Positions 18,765-26,695 of a stretch of 49,870 nt of DNA are shown piece by piece. Position numbers and translations under genes: made by a program. Every line of letters starts with the position of its first letter. Within the stretch, counting starts at the first letter, position 1. Source of the stretch: Chrysochromulina tobinii (lineage: Eukaryota; Haptophyta; Prymnesiales; Chrysochromulinaceae). Under the pieces are notes generated by a model, which searched no databases, had not been told where the DNA came from, and saw nothing but the letters and a program-made list of their open reading frames with translations. The DNA is taken from positions 1 to 49,870 of the forward strand of contig JWZX01003394.1 of NCBI GenBank assembly GCA_001275005.1, read 5' to 3'.

Positions 18765-20333
18765 ATGTTTCTTACCACCAAGCTGCGGCTCCTGCTTTCT
18801 CATACCTGCACCAAGCTCGGCTCCAAAGCCTGGGAATTTGCGACGCCACTCCTCCTGCTTCGCTTCTCCCCTGATGGCGGACTGATCGCGCCGGCGATCT
18901 TTGGCCTCACCGTCTACAGCCTCCAGTTTGTCGTGGGTCCTGCCGTGGGGCAGTGGATGGACCACACCGCCCGCATGCCCGTCGTGCGCCACGGGATCGC
19001 ATTGCAGGCTGCGGCTGTCGTTGCCGCCATCGGCGTCTTTGGGCTTCTCTGCGAATCCGAGAAGAATGGATCGGAAGGAATGCCGTGGTCTCTACTCGCG
19101 GCCATGATTGTCTGCGGAGTCGTTGAGTCGATTGGTGCGCTCATCTCCGACATCGCCATACGAAAGGATTGGGTGGCGACCATTTGGGCCGAAGGCGACC
19201 ACGAGGAGCTCTCGTCTATGAACTCGGCAATGGCGAGCATCGACCTTCTCGCCGAGTCTTTCGGCCCGCTCGCTGCCGGCGTGGCCATCCACCTCCTCGG
19301 TGCAGATGCGGGCTTCGTGGCGGTCGCGAGCGCGAACGTCGTCACCTTTGCGATCGAACTTAGGCTGCTGAGCGCGGTGTACGCTGAGAACAAGGCGCTC
19401 GCTGCGCCCAAGCCTGCGACCCATATGCAGGAGTCCAAGCCCGGCTTCTTCACCGCGTGGCCTATCTTCATCCAGCACCCCTCGGGCATCCCGCTGCTGG
19501 TGCTCTCGTACTCGCTCCTGTACTTCACGGTGCTCTCTCCGCACGACGTGGTGCTCACCGCCTACCTCCAGATACGCGGCGTCCCACCCGCCGCCCTCGC
19601 CGCCTTCCGCGCGGCCGGCGCCCTCGCCGGCGTGCTGGGCACGACCTTTTTCACGTGGCTCTCGGCGCGTGCGGGCCTTCGCATGGTGGCCACAGGGCAC
19701 CTCTGGCTGCAGTCCGCGGCGGTCTCAGGCGCAACTGCGTGCTTCTACGCCACACACGGCGAGGTGGGACTCTCAGCCCCGATGCTCGTCTTCCTCGCCC
19801 TCATCGTCGTCTCGCGCTTCGGGTTGTACGGGTTCGACCTCGCCAACGAGACCCTCCAGCAGCTTCATGTGGATGAGGCCTACCGCGGCTCGGTTGGCGC
19901 GGTCGAGAAGTCACTTTGCTCGCTGGGCACCATGTCCGCTTATGTGGGAGCCTTCGCTGTCTCAGCCTCCGGCTCCACCACCAGCTCCGCCTCAGACAAG
20001 TCTTTGGCATCCTCGCTCACTTTCGACGTGCTCGTGTACGCTTCGGCGTTCTTTGTCGGCACGGCGGCGCTCATCTACACCGCGTGGGTCCTGCTGTTCC
20101 ACGAGCACGCGCACGAGCATCCGCGGATGGTGGCGAGCCCCAGCCACACGCACACGACGCAGCAGCTGCGCGCGCTGGAAATGAATTCCTCCGAGGGCAG
20201 GCGCATTCATGTCCATCTCCACTTGCACCTGCCATGTATCACAATGGACAATCATGGCCACAGCCACAGCCACGATGACAAGGGGAACGACCACGCCTAC
20301 CACGCCTACCATGACCAGCACAGCCACGGCTGA
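18765..20333 (+). CDS. Ferroportin-like iron exporter (SLC40 family) with His-rich tail
   Basis: 522 residues starting at the first ATG. The N-terminal segment SHTCTKLGSKAWEFATPLLL corresponds to the ferroportin opening helix, whose usual form is a ShaxSxWGDRMWeFAvgLfL-like pattern. GLYGFDLANETLQQLHV followed by YRGSVGAVEKSL matches the conserved GLWsFDLxxxqxxQexV...RGxVxgVQ region of the second half. About 10-12 hydrophobic segments are present. Ferroportins are major facilitator-type Fe(II) exporters of plasma membranes or organelles. The cytoplasmic C terminus is unusual: it holds three His clusters (FHEHAHEHP, HVHLHLHLP, HGHSHSHDD) and ends HDQHSHG. Such clusters are common in ZIP and CDF zinc transporters and suggest metal sensing or buffering. 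Confidence 0.82.
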   Translation: MFLTTKLRLLLSHTCTKLGSKAWEFATPLLLLRFSPDGGLIAPAIFGLTVYSLQFVVGPAVGQWMDHTARMPVVRHGIALQAAAVVAAIGVFGLLCESEKNGSEGMPWSLLAAMIVCGVVESIGALISDIAIRKDWVATIWAEGDHEELSSMNSAMASIDLLAESFGPLAAGVAIHLLGADAGFVAVASANVVTFAIELRLLSAVYAENKALAAPKPATHMQESKPGFFTAWPIFIQHPSGIPLLVLSYSLLYFTVLSPHDVVLTAYLQIRGVPPAALAAFRAAGALAGVLGTTFFTWLSARAGLRMVATGHLWLQSAAVSGATACFYATHGEVGLSAPMLVFLALIVVSRFGLYGFDLANETLQQLHVDEAYRGSVGAVEKSLCSLGTMSAYVGAFAVSASGSTTSSASDKSLASSLTFDVLVYASAFFVGTAALIYTAWVLLFHEHAHEHPRMVASPSHTHTTQQLRALEMNSSEGRRIHVHLHLHLPCITMDNHGHSHSHDDKGNDHAYHAYHDQHSHG

Positions 20334-20460
20334 GAGGGAAGATAGTTAGAGCTGCGTCATTTTCTGGCAATGGCCGCGCACTGTGAACGAACGCTCCCCT
20401 TCAAATCTGGCTGAGATCTTGGGGAGACAAAGGATGTACTATTCACACCTGGCTGGCCAT

Positions 20461-20500
20461 TTCACAGCCAATGTTTATAATTCGACACCCAAGACACCGC
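20461..20500 (+). repeat. CCAAT/TTTATAA dispersed element, copy 1
   Basis: About 40 bp starting TTCACAGCCAATGTTTATAA and ending ACACCCAAGACACCG. The same element, with one substitution and one indel, is at 26560-26600. It lies about 20 bp upstream of the methyltransferase ATG chosen here. CCAAT and TTTATAA resemble core-promoter boxes, which is an inference only. Confidence 0.8.
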
Positions 20501-20520
20501 ACGCACGCACCGCGAATAGG

Positions 20521-21579
20521 ATGGTCCGACACGTGAAAAAGTCGCACCGTCGCGACGCGGCGATCTCCTCGGCGTGGGAAGTTGTAGGCCAACTTGCAAC
20601 CTCACTGCCTGCTGTGGCCGATGCCATGTGCTTGCCATGTGCCGAAATCGACGAGTGGCCGGCCGGCTTGGATCCCGCAGACGGGAAGCTTGACGAACGC
20701 CGGGACACGAGGAAAAAGGAACAGTTGGCGTCGGTGGCTCAGCACGTGCTGTCGCTCATTGAAACCAGCGGCGCGCAGCGTGTCGTGGAGGTTGGCGCGG
20801 GCTCTGGCCACTTGGGCCTGCTCATTGCACACCTGCGGCCGCACTGCCACGTCGTTCTCGTCGAGATCAAGGAGTATTCGTGTGAGGTGGCGCGGGCACG
20901 CATCTCCACGCTCGGGCTGGCCAACGCGTCAGTCGCGCAGGGCTCTCTCGACGAGTATGCCAAGCGCGGCGAGTCGTTCGATCTCATTGTCGGCCTGCAC
21001 TGCTGCGGTCTCTTGACCGACGCTGTTCTCTCGCTCGCGCTTTCTCGGCGTGCGGCCGTGTGCGTCGTGCCGTGCTGCTACGGCCAGGTGGTCGGCGATG
21101 TCGATCACGAGCGAGGTGCTGGCACGGCGCCACGGATGCACCCGCGCTCGGCGGCGTTTCGTGCGCTGCCGCTCGCCGACGGCGCCTTCGAGCAGCTCGC
21201 TCGGGGCGCGGACTTGGTCTCTGGCGGCGACTGCAGCGGCGAGCAGTACGCAGCCGCCAAGCGCTGCATGCTGTGTGTGGACGCCGACCGGCTGTTGTGG
21301 GCGCAGCACGATGCGCTCGAAGGCACGGTGAGCGACGCAGAGCCAGCCAGGGCGAACGAGGCCACTGCGCTCGAGGCTCTGGAAGCTCCCAAGGAGTCGC
21401 GTGAGGAATCTGTTCATAGCTCAGTGGCGACGGGCGCAAGTGAGCCACAGGCGCTCGGCACGCCAGCCGTAGTGAGGGTTGCCATAGGCGAGCTCTCGCC
21501 GCCGACGTGCACGCCGAAGAATAACGTGCTGATGCTGTGGTGGTTGCCAACTGCAACATCGTCGGGGGCACCGACGTAA
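20521..21579 (+). CDS. Class I SAM-dependent methyltransferase, GSTCD/METTL25-like (CCYG type)
   Basis: 352 residues from the ATG at 20521. An ATG at 20434 is also in frame, but it would translate the dispersed element repeated at 26560, so the later start is preferred. VVEVGAGSGHLGLLIAHL is the SAM-binding motif I and VVLVEIKEYSCEVA the acidic motif II. FDLIVGLHCCGLLTDAVL and VCVVPCCYGQV match the Methyltransf_32-type domain found in GSTCD and METTL25 proteins, which carries the same HxCG and PCCYG signatures. The substrate is unknown, but RNA or protein is likely for this group. The last 90 residues are low complexity. Nothing suggests organellar targeting. Confidence 0.72.
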   Translation: MVRHVKKSHRRDAAISSAWEVVGQLATSLPAVADAMCLPCAEIDEWPAGLDPADGKLDERRDTRKKEQLASVAQHVLSLIETSGAQRVVEVGAGSGHLGLLIAHLRPHCHVVLVEIKEYSCEVARARISTLGLANASVAQGSLDEYAKRGESFDLIVGLHCCGLLTDAVLSLALSRRAAVCVVPCCYGQVVGDVDHERGAGTAPRMHPRSAAFRALPLADGAFEQLARGADLVSGGDCSGEQYAAAKRCMLCVDADRLLWAQHDALEGTVSDAEPARANEATALEALEAPKESREESVHSSVATGASEPQALGTPAVVRVAIGELSPPTCTPKNNVLMLWWLPTATSSGAPT

Positions 21580-21904
21580 AAAGCTTGATCCACAGGCTCC
21601 TACCTCTCGAAACGAAAACCAGCACGATCCACAGGCTTTCGGAATTCAGGTTGCTGTCAGGTACAAGTATCGCTTATTAGAGTTCGGTTTAGGAATTTGA
21701 ATTTTTGATGATTGTTCTTGTTCTTGTGCACGGAGAAAAATAAAAATCGTGCCTACCGTGCCACCCGCCAGATATACCAAAGTGTCGCACCGCATGCCGT
21801 GCCTCGGCTCGTTTTTTGAGGGTCCTCGATAACGCGTCGTTCTGAGCGCCCTTTCGGCTCCTGGCACCTCGGCTGTGTCGACCCGTCTTATCCGGTAACT
21901 CTAC
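21580..21904. other. intergenic, nothing recognised beyond short repeats
   Basis: 325 bp between two plus-strand genes. The segment 21650-21760 is AT-rich, probably the 3' UTR of the methyltransferase. GATCCACAGGCT occurs twice (about 21587 and 21626). No coding signal is seen. Confidence 0.5.
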
Positions 21905-23437
21905 ATGCGTCGTGAGAGCATCACCGCACCCTCCGCCGCAGCCCTTGCAAACGGTCGGCCTGCCCACATGCAGCAGCAGCAGCAACAGCAGCTCGAGTCT
22001 CGACCCAAATTCGGCGCGTGGCGCCATGCCGGCGCTTGCCTCGCCTTTGTTGGCGTCATCGTGCTGGTCTCCAGCAGCCCACGCGACGACCGCGCGAGTG
22101 CTCGCCCGGCTATGGCCTCGGCGCACATGGACGCCATGCTCGCCGACGCCGAGGCGAAGGTCGCGGTGGCCAAGGCTGCAGAGCTCAAGGCGCAGGCGGA
22201 GCTCGCAAGGATTCGAGCCCTGCGCAAAACAGAGGCGTTGCCGCCATCCGCCCAGCAGGCAACCATGCCGACGGCGAGCGCAACCACCACGGCCTCGATT
22301 ATTGGCGCGACGGTAACGGGTGCATCTGCTCAGCAGCTGCAGGGTGAATTTGCCGTCGCACACCATCGTCTCGTTGCGTCCATCGAGCCGCCGCGGCTCT
22401 TGTCGCGCTTTGCCGCGCTGTGTGCTGGCCTCGCACCTGCGGTTGCAGTCCGGCCGGCGCCAGCGCGCTCCCTCTCCGCACGACTCGCGGCGGAGTTCTC
22501 GCCGTGGCAGTGGGCTGATTCGCCCGCTCGGCTCAGCTTCAGCCCAGACGGCATCGACGGATTGCTCCTCACTACTCCATGGGCCGATGGGCGGTGGGGC
22601 TCATTGCCTGGCCACCCGGGCTTGCTGTGGGCCAGCTTTGCGTCGCGTGATCACATCTTGTGGGTACGTGGGTACAATCTTGTCTCCCACCGGTGCCGCG
22701 ACAATGAGACGGTTCTGGTGACGAGTGTGACGGGCGGCATCGACACCGCTCGGGCAATCTCAAGTGACAGGTGTAAGGATCTTTTGAGTCGCCTGACGGT
22801 CTCGTGGGCAGCAAGCGTGGCGGCCACTTCGTGCGCGCAGCCAGGCGTGCAGACGGCAGCGGCAGCAACGCCAGCGGCTGCGAAGGCAGCGGCAGCGGCA
22901 GTGCCTGCGAAGCCACCACACTGCTGGCGCGTGCGGCGGCGAGGCCCATGGGCCTGGCTCGAGGGTCGACTGGTGAATCATCCCGCCTTGCTCCATTTGG
23001 GCTCCAACAGTGCCGCATTGGCCGAGAGACGAGCGTGCCTGAGCCATTGCCATGCGTGCCCTCAACCAGCCTCGGGTGGCGCACCGCATGGCATCCTCGA
23101 GGCATGCACGCCCACCGAGTGGAAATGCGCGTCCGAGTCGACCGCGGAGAAGGCTGGCCGTGGCGGTGGCGCCTTCGAAGTGATCCTTGTGGAGGCGCCG
23201 TTGCGGGCGCAGGCCGGAGACGGGCATAGGCCGGCCTCGGCGCTCGTGCAGAGCGGAAGGGAGGCGCTCGTGATCCCATGCTCGGCCTTGACTGCTGGCG
23301 CTGACCAGCAAGGCTCCACCAGCCAAGGCGCGTGCGGCCTCAGTCTCGCGATCTCCGTAGCTGCTGATGCTGAAGACCTCGATGACGACGACGAAGATGA
23401 GGGCGATGAGGCGGACGCGGACGGGGGTAACACGTGA
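21905..23437 (+). CDS. Hypothetical type II membrane protein
   Basis: 510 residues from the first ATG. A short poly-Gln run (about 23-29) precedes one membrane span (GACLAFVGVIVLVSSS, about 43-58), then an Ala/Glu/Lys-rich coiled coil (about 70-108). This is the layout of a type II membrane protein. The following part contains PWADGRWGSLPGHPGLLWASF, RDHILWVRGYNLV and several Cys, a possible small beta-rich lumenal domain. The C terminus ends in a run of Asp and Glu. A CAG-type repeat underlies the Gln run. I do not recognise a family. A Golgi or ER resident protein is one possibility from topology alone. Confidence 0.5.
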   Translation: MRRESITAPSAAALANGRPAHMQQQQQQQLESRPKFGAWRHAGACLAFVGVIVLVSSSPRDDRASARPAMASAHMDAMLADAEAKVAVAKAAELKAQAELARIRALRKTEALPPSAQQATMPTASATTTASIIGATVTGASAQQLQGEFAVAHHRLVASIEPPRLLSRFAALCAGLAPAVAVRPAPARSLSARLAAEFSPWQWADSPARLSFSPDGIDGLLLTTPWADGRWGSLPGHPGLLWASFASRDHILWVRGYNLVSHRCRDNETVLVTSVTGGIDTARAISSDRCKDLLSRLTVSWAASVAATSCAQPGVQTAAAATPAAAKAAAAAVPAKPPHCWRVRRRGPWAWLEGRLVNHPALLHLGSNSAALAERRACLSHCHACPQPASGGAPHGILEACTPTEWKCASESTAEKAGRGGGAFEVILVEAPLRAQAGDGHRPASALVQSGREALVIPCSALTAGADQQGSTSQGACGLSLAISVAADAEDLDDDDEDEGDEADADGGNT

Positions 23438-23625
23438 CCATCGGGTCCATACTTTTGAGCATATTTCAGGAAACACAACCGTCGGTTATGTTAAGTATAA
23501 GTCTCGGTATGCCGGTACGCGGCAGTAACTAGTATTGTACGGTATCGTATGCGAAGTTGCACGGCTTCGCTTTGTATTCCAGGGGAACCGCCCGCCCCCA
23601 CGTGTGCGCTGCCGTCAGGCGTGTT

Positions 23626-23645
23626 TTACTTACTTACTTACTTAC
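23626..23645. repeat. (TTAC)5 tetranucleotide microsatellite
   Basis: Five TTAC units on the plus strand, overlapping the stop codon of the minus-strand Tudor/WWE gene at its end. Unit gain or loss there could change the 3' UTR without touching the protein. Confidence 0.9.
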
Positions 23646-25789
23646 GTGATCAACTTCAAGAGGTCCAGCTTTGCTTGGCGCTCCTTCTCATCAAAGTCAT
23701 CAACTTTGATAACCTCCTCCTCGAGAGTCTCCCGCATGTAGCTCTGCATGCCCGAACTGAAGGAACCATTGGCCTTCCAGTGGCGGATCATATCGATGCC
23801 ATGCTTCACCGTCTTCGAGTCTGGATTCTTAATGACCGTCAAATCGTGCAGTACTTTCTTTTGCTCCTTCTCTGGCATGGCCAATAGGAAGGACAGGTTG
23901 GGCTGACCAGTGAGTCCTGTTATCGATTCTGCTCTTCCGCTGAGAACGATGTTCTCGATAAAGTCTTGGATTGCATTCGCTCTGCTACCGCCGTTGCCGC
24001 CCCGCGCCAGAGATTGAGCAACGAACGTGGAATACATTCGTGCCGTGCCGTGTCGGGTGGGGTGTATTCCTGAACCAGGAGGCGGGGGCTGGCCTTGTGA
24101 GTTGTGCTGAGGATACGTGAGATCACTGCCACTCTTCTGCACTTTGGCATCCCGCTCCATAGTACCGATCTTGCGGAATCCTTCGACCAAGACATTGCAC
24201 TTCAGGCACAGCTCACGAAAGCACTGGTTGACCTGCGCCGCCGTCTTGTCGGCATGGCACATGTCCCAAATCACGTACGACAAGAGAGGGCACGATCCAC
24301 TCGCTTCGAGCTCGCCAAGGAGCAGCTGAACGTCCGGATCGGGGATGCGCTTAGGCCACACTTTCTCATCGTCTTTGAGCCGCTCAGGGTGGCTCCACCA
24401 AGATGAGCGTACGGTGAAAGCAGTGGAGGGCGCAGTGGCTGCACTGCCAGAAAAAGAGGCGGGGCCTGGTGGTGCTGCTGCACCTGCAGCTGGGGGCATC
24501 ATGGCAGCCGAAGGTGCGGCAGCTGACAGTGTGGCAGGTGGCAGTGCGGCAGCTGGCATAGGCGGGAACGGTGGGGAGGTGCTCAGGGGGACAGCAGGTG
24601 ATGATGGTTGTTCCACTCCAGCGCCCAACCGTCTCACTGCCCGTGTCTTGCTCCGATCGTTGACTCGCCTCTGCTCGTACCGTCCCGACGAGGCGAAGTC
24701 ACCGGACTGGGCTACCTCGTATTGCTCGCCATGCACAATCACACAGACCTCGCGATGTCCCTGAACGATCAGCGTCTCCTCAAGCGTTCGCTGCACAGCA
24801 GAGTCCTCGTACTTGATGAATTTGCCTCCGAGGAACACTTGCCATTCACTGCTGGTCACCGCGATGGCTGGTGCCAGGGGAGGCGGCATCGGTGCTTCAG
24901 GCTCCACCTTTGGCAGAGCATCTATCGCTGATGCCAATACAATAGCTGCCTCTGTCGTACCTGTTGGCGCTGCATCCGTGTCCCGTCGCTGCCGCTTGTA
25001 CTCGCCACGCAGCCGATACCGGCGAATGTTTTCATCCAACTTGAGATCCTCATCGCCATCATCGTAGAGCACCATGTTTTTGTCATTGTCCTTGACATCA
25101 GCTTTCACCTGGCCCGGATACCAAACGCCATCACGGACAAATTCGCCCCAAATCAGCATGCCCGACTCGAGCTGAGCGCCCTGAAGCTCCTCACCATGTG
25201 GATCTTCGGCCGCCTTACCCTGCTGCACAAGCTTTCTGATACTGCTGGCGAGCTGCTTGCGCTTCCTTAGTGGAGCACGAGGAATGATATTACCTTCAGT
25301 CTCCGGCACTGATAGCTGACTGCTCGACTCTGCTTCTGAAGTTGCGGGTAAGGCATCGAGCAGCGGCGCGTGCGCTGGGCCGGATGCACCACTTGCAGCC
25401 ATCGGAGCTGTGACCGGAGCACCACTCGTGTCACGACCTTGTGCCTGAGCACTCGCGTCACGACCTTGTGCCTCCCGCCTTGATGCTGCCAGGGCGGCAG
25501 CAGCTTCGTTCCATTGCAATCTCTTCACCCTGTCGAGCTCGTCCTGCTCCAGCACGCGCTTCTCATGGATGCTCTGCTGCACAAGATGCACGAGGAGGTC
25601 GAATCGGTGGCGCTCACCTTCTTGCATTGCATAAACTTGCTCGACGCTCTTCTCGGCTTCCTCAACATCGGCCAGGGCTTCGCGCTTCACAATGTTCAAG
25701 GTGGCCGTACTCTGCTCGAAAAATTTGGCGCGCTTCTCGTGGTTGATGTGCACGCCGATGATCTCCGCTCCGCTCCCCGAGGCAGCCAT
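23642..25789 (-). CDS. Tudor-like and WWE-like domain protein
   Basis: 715 residues from the ATG at 25789 (MAASGSGAEIIGVHINHEK). The frame is open for 74 more codons, but these run through the palindromic repeat, so they are unlikely to be coding. An N-terminal coiled coil (about 35-105) is followed by a Tudor/Agenet-like domain (about 209-258: LIWGEFVRDGVWYPGQV, MVLYDDGDEDLKL). A WWE-like domain follows (about 315-388: EWQVFLGGKFIKYED ... RYEQRRVNDRSKTRAVRRL). WWE domains bind poly(ADP-ribose) or appear in ubiquitin ligases, and Tudor domains read methylated ligands. No E3 or PARP catalytic domain is present. The C-terminal 200 residues look folded but are unrecognised. A nuclear adaptor role is inferred. 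Confidence 0.65.
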   Translation of the reverse strand: MAASGSGAEIIGVHINHEKRAKFFEQSTATLNIVKREALADVEEAEKSVEQVYAMQEGERHRFDLLVHLVQQSIHEKRVLEQDELDRVKRLQWNEAAAALAASRREAQGRDASAQAQGRDTSGAPVTAPMAASGASGPAHAPLLDALPATSEAESSSQLSVPETEGNIIPRAPLRKRKQLASSIRKLVQQGKAAEDPHGEELQGAQLESGMLIWGEFVRDGVWYPGQVKADVKDNDKNMVLYDDGDEDLKLDENIRRYRLRGEYKRQRRDTDAAPTGTTEAAIVLASAIDALPKVEPEAPMPPPLAPAIAVTSSEWQVFLGGKFIKYEDSAVQRTLEETLIVQGHREVCVIVHGEQYEVAQSGDFASSGRYEQRRVNDRSKTRAVRRLGAGVEQPSSPAVPLSTSPPFPPMPAAALPPATLSAAAPSAAMMPPAAGAAAPPGPASFSGSAATAPSTAFTVRSSWWSHPERLKDDEKVWPKRIPDPDVQLLLGELEASGSCPLLSYVIWDMCHADKTAAQVNQCFRELCLKCNVLVEGFRKIGTMERDAKVQKSGSDLTYPQHNSQGQPPPPGSGIHPTRHGTARMYSTFVAQSLARGGNGGSRANAIQDFIENIVLSGRAESITGLTGQPNLSFLLAMPEKEQKKVLHDLTVIKNPDSKTVKHGIDMIRHWKANGSFSSGMQSYMRETLEEEVIKVDDFDEKERQAKLDLLKLIT

Positions 25790-25862
25790 CGACACAAAAC
25801 GCGCCGAGAAATCTCCCCGCACGCTCGGCGATCCTACTACAGTATGTATTGTACGGGTACCG

Positions 25863-25920
25863 GTCCCGGCTCCCCCCGGTGTCTTTTTACCGGTAAAAAG
25901 ACACCGGGGGGAGCCGGGAC
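25863..25920. repeat. perfect 58-bp palindrome (two 29-bp arms, no spacer)
   Basis: The left arm 25863-25891 is the exact reverse complement of the right arm 25892-25920, with the centre at TTTTACCGGTAAAA. As single strand it could fold into a spacerless cruciform or hairpin. The right arm plus 13 flanking bases (25892-25933) recurs exactly at 48378-48419. Confidence 0.97.
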
Positions 25921-26321
25921 ACACACGGGACACGCGGACGCACAAAGGCACACGGACCGCACAGACGAACCACACAACCATCGAAACCCACCAACAACAC
26001 ACAACCAGCACGTCAGCGCGACGACCGAAGCCGCGGCCGACTCAAGAGCCGCAGGCCCGGAGTCGACCGCCCCCCGCGGCCGACTCAGAAGAGGCCACCC
26101 CCAGCGAACCCGACCCTGCCTCCACCCGCTCCCAGAGCGCCTCCCCGCGCTTGCTCGAAGGCGGTGCTCGGCGAAATGAACTAATGAAGGCGCGCGCGGC
26201 AGACGCGTAGCGGCCGGCAGTGCGACCAGAGCCCCCGATAAGCTCGAGGCGTGAGAGGCGGAGGCGGGCATGCGCAACGGCCGCGGCGAAGCCGACCTGC
26301 GAAAGACCGGTGCTGTACCGG

Positions 26322-26380
26322 GTCCCGGCTCCCCCGGTGTCTTTTTACCGGGATCCGGTAAGTGTCCCGGCTCCCCCCGG
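26322..26380 (+). repeat. two further copies of the palindrome arm
   Basis: 26322-26349 equals the left arm minus one C (28 of 29 bp), and 26364-26380 repeats its first 17 bp. Both are in the same orientation, unlike the head-to-head arms at 25863. Confidence 0.9.
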
Positions 26381-26559
26381 TTTTGAACGGTATGTCAAAA
26401 GTCAAGTCAAGTGCTCAAGTTTGATGTTTTTTAATTCACGACACACCAACTCGTTCACACAGCACTACATCTACTGTAATGCTCGGTTTGAGAAGTGTGA
26501 CCTGCTCATGCGCACGGTTCAAACAGATACTCATTTTCTCACTCTGCGCGGACGCCCTT

Positions 26560-26600
26560 TCACAGCCAATGTTTATAACTCGGACACCCAAGACACCGGA
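26560..26600 (+). repeat. CCAAT/TTTATAA dispersed element, copy 2
   Basis: Matches 20461-20500 over about 40 bp, with the first 20 and the last 15 bases identical. It lies about 95 bp upstream of the dioxygenase ATG, again on the coding strand of the downstream gene. Confidence 0.8.
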
Positions 26601-26695
26601 CCGGCGTACATACGGATGCGGTTACCATTGGCTCGGGGACCCCCGGACCCCCTATTACCGGGTACCGGTATATATCCTTCTCGATCGGAGTTCAC

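Larger units (their letters stand above)
25790..26695. promoter_or_regulatory. repeat-rich divergent intergenic region
   Basis: 906 bp between the Tudor/WWE and dioxygenase start codons. It holds the 58-bp palindrome (25863-25920), two further copies of its arm (26322-26349 and 26364-26380), the second CCAAT/TTTATAA element (26560-26600) and GGTACCGG strings at 25855-25862 and 26656-26663. TATATA at 26670-26675 sits about 20 bp upstream of the dioxygenase ATG. GC-rich open frames here show no family-like pattern, so no gene is called. Confidence 0.6.

Noticed and set aside
20383-20520. Longer N terminus of the CCYG methyltransferase
   Set aside because: It begins with GTG and includes the dispersed CCAAT/TTTATAA element that is non-coding at its other copy.
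25790-26011. 74-codon N-terminal extension of the Tudor/WWE protein
   Set aside because: It translates the palindromic repeat and a GC-rich promoter; the ATG at 25789 starts the plausible protein.
25860-26400. Possible miniature transposon (MITE) carrying the palindrome
   Set aside because: No target-site duplication or defined outer boundary could be seen, so only repeats are annotated.
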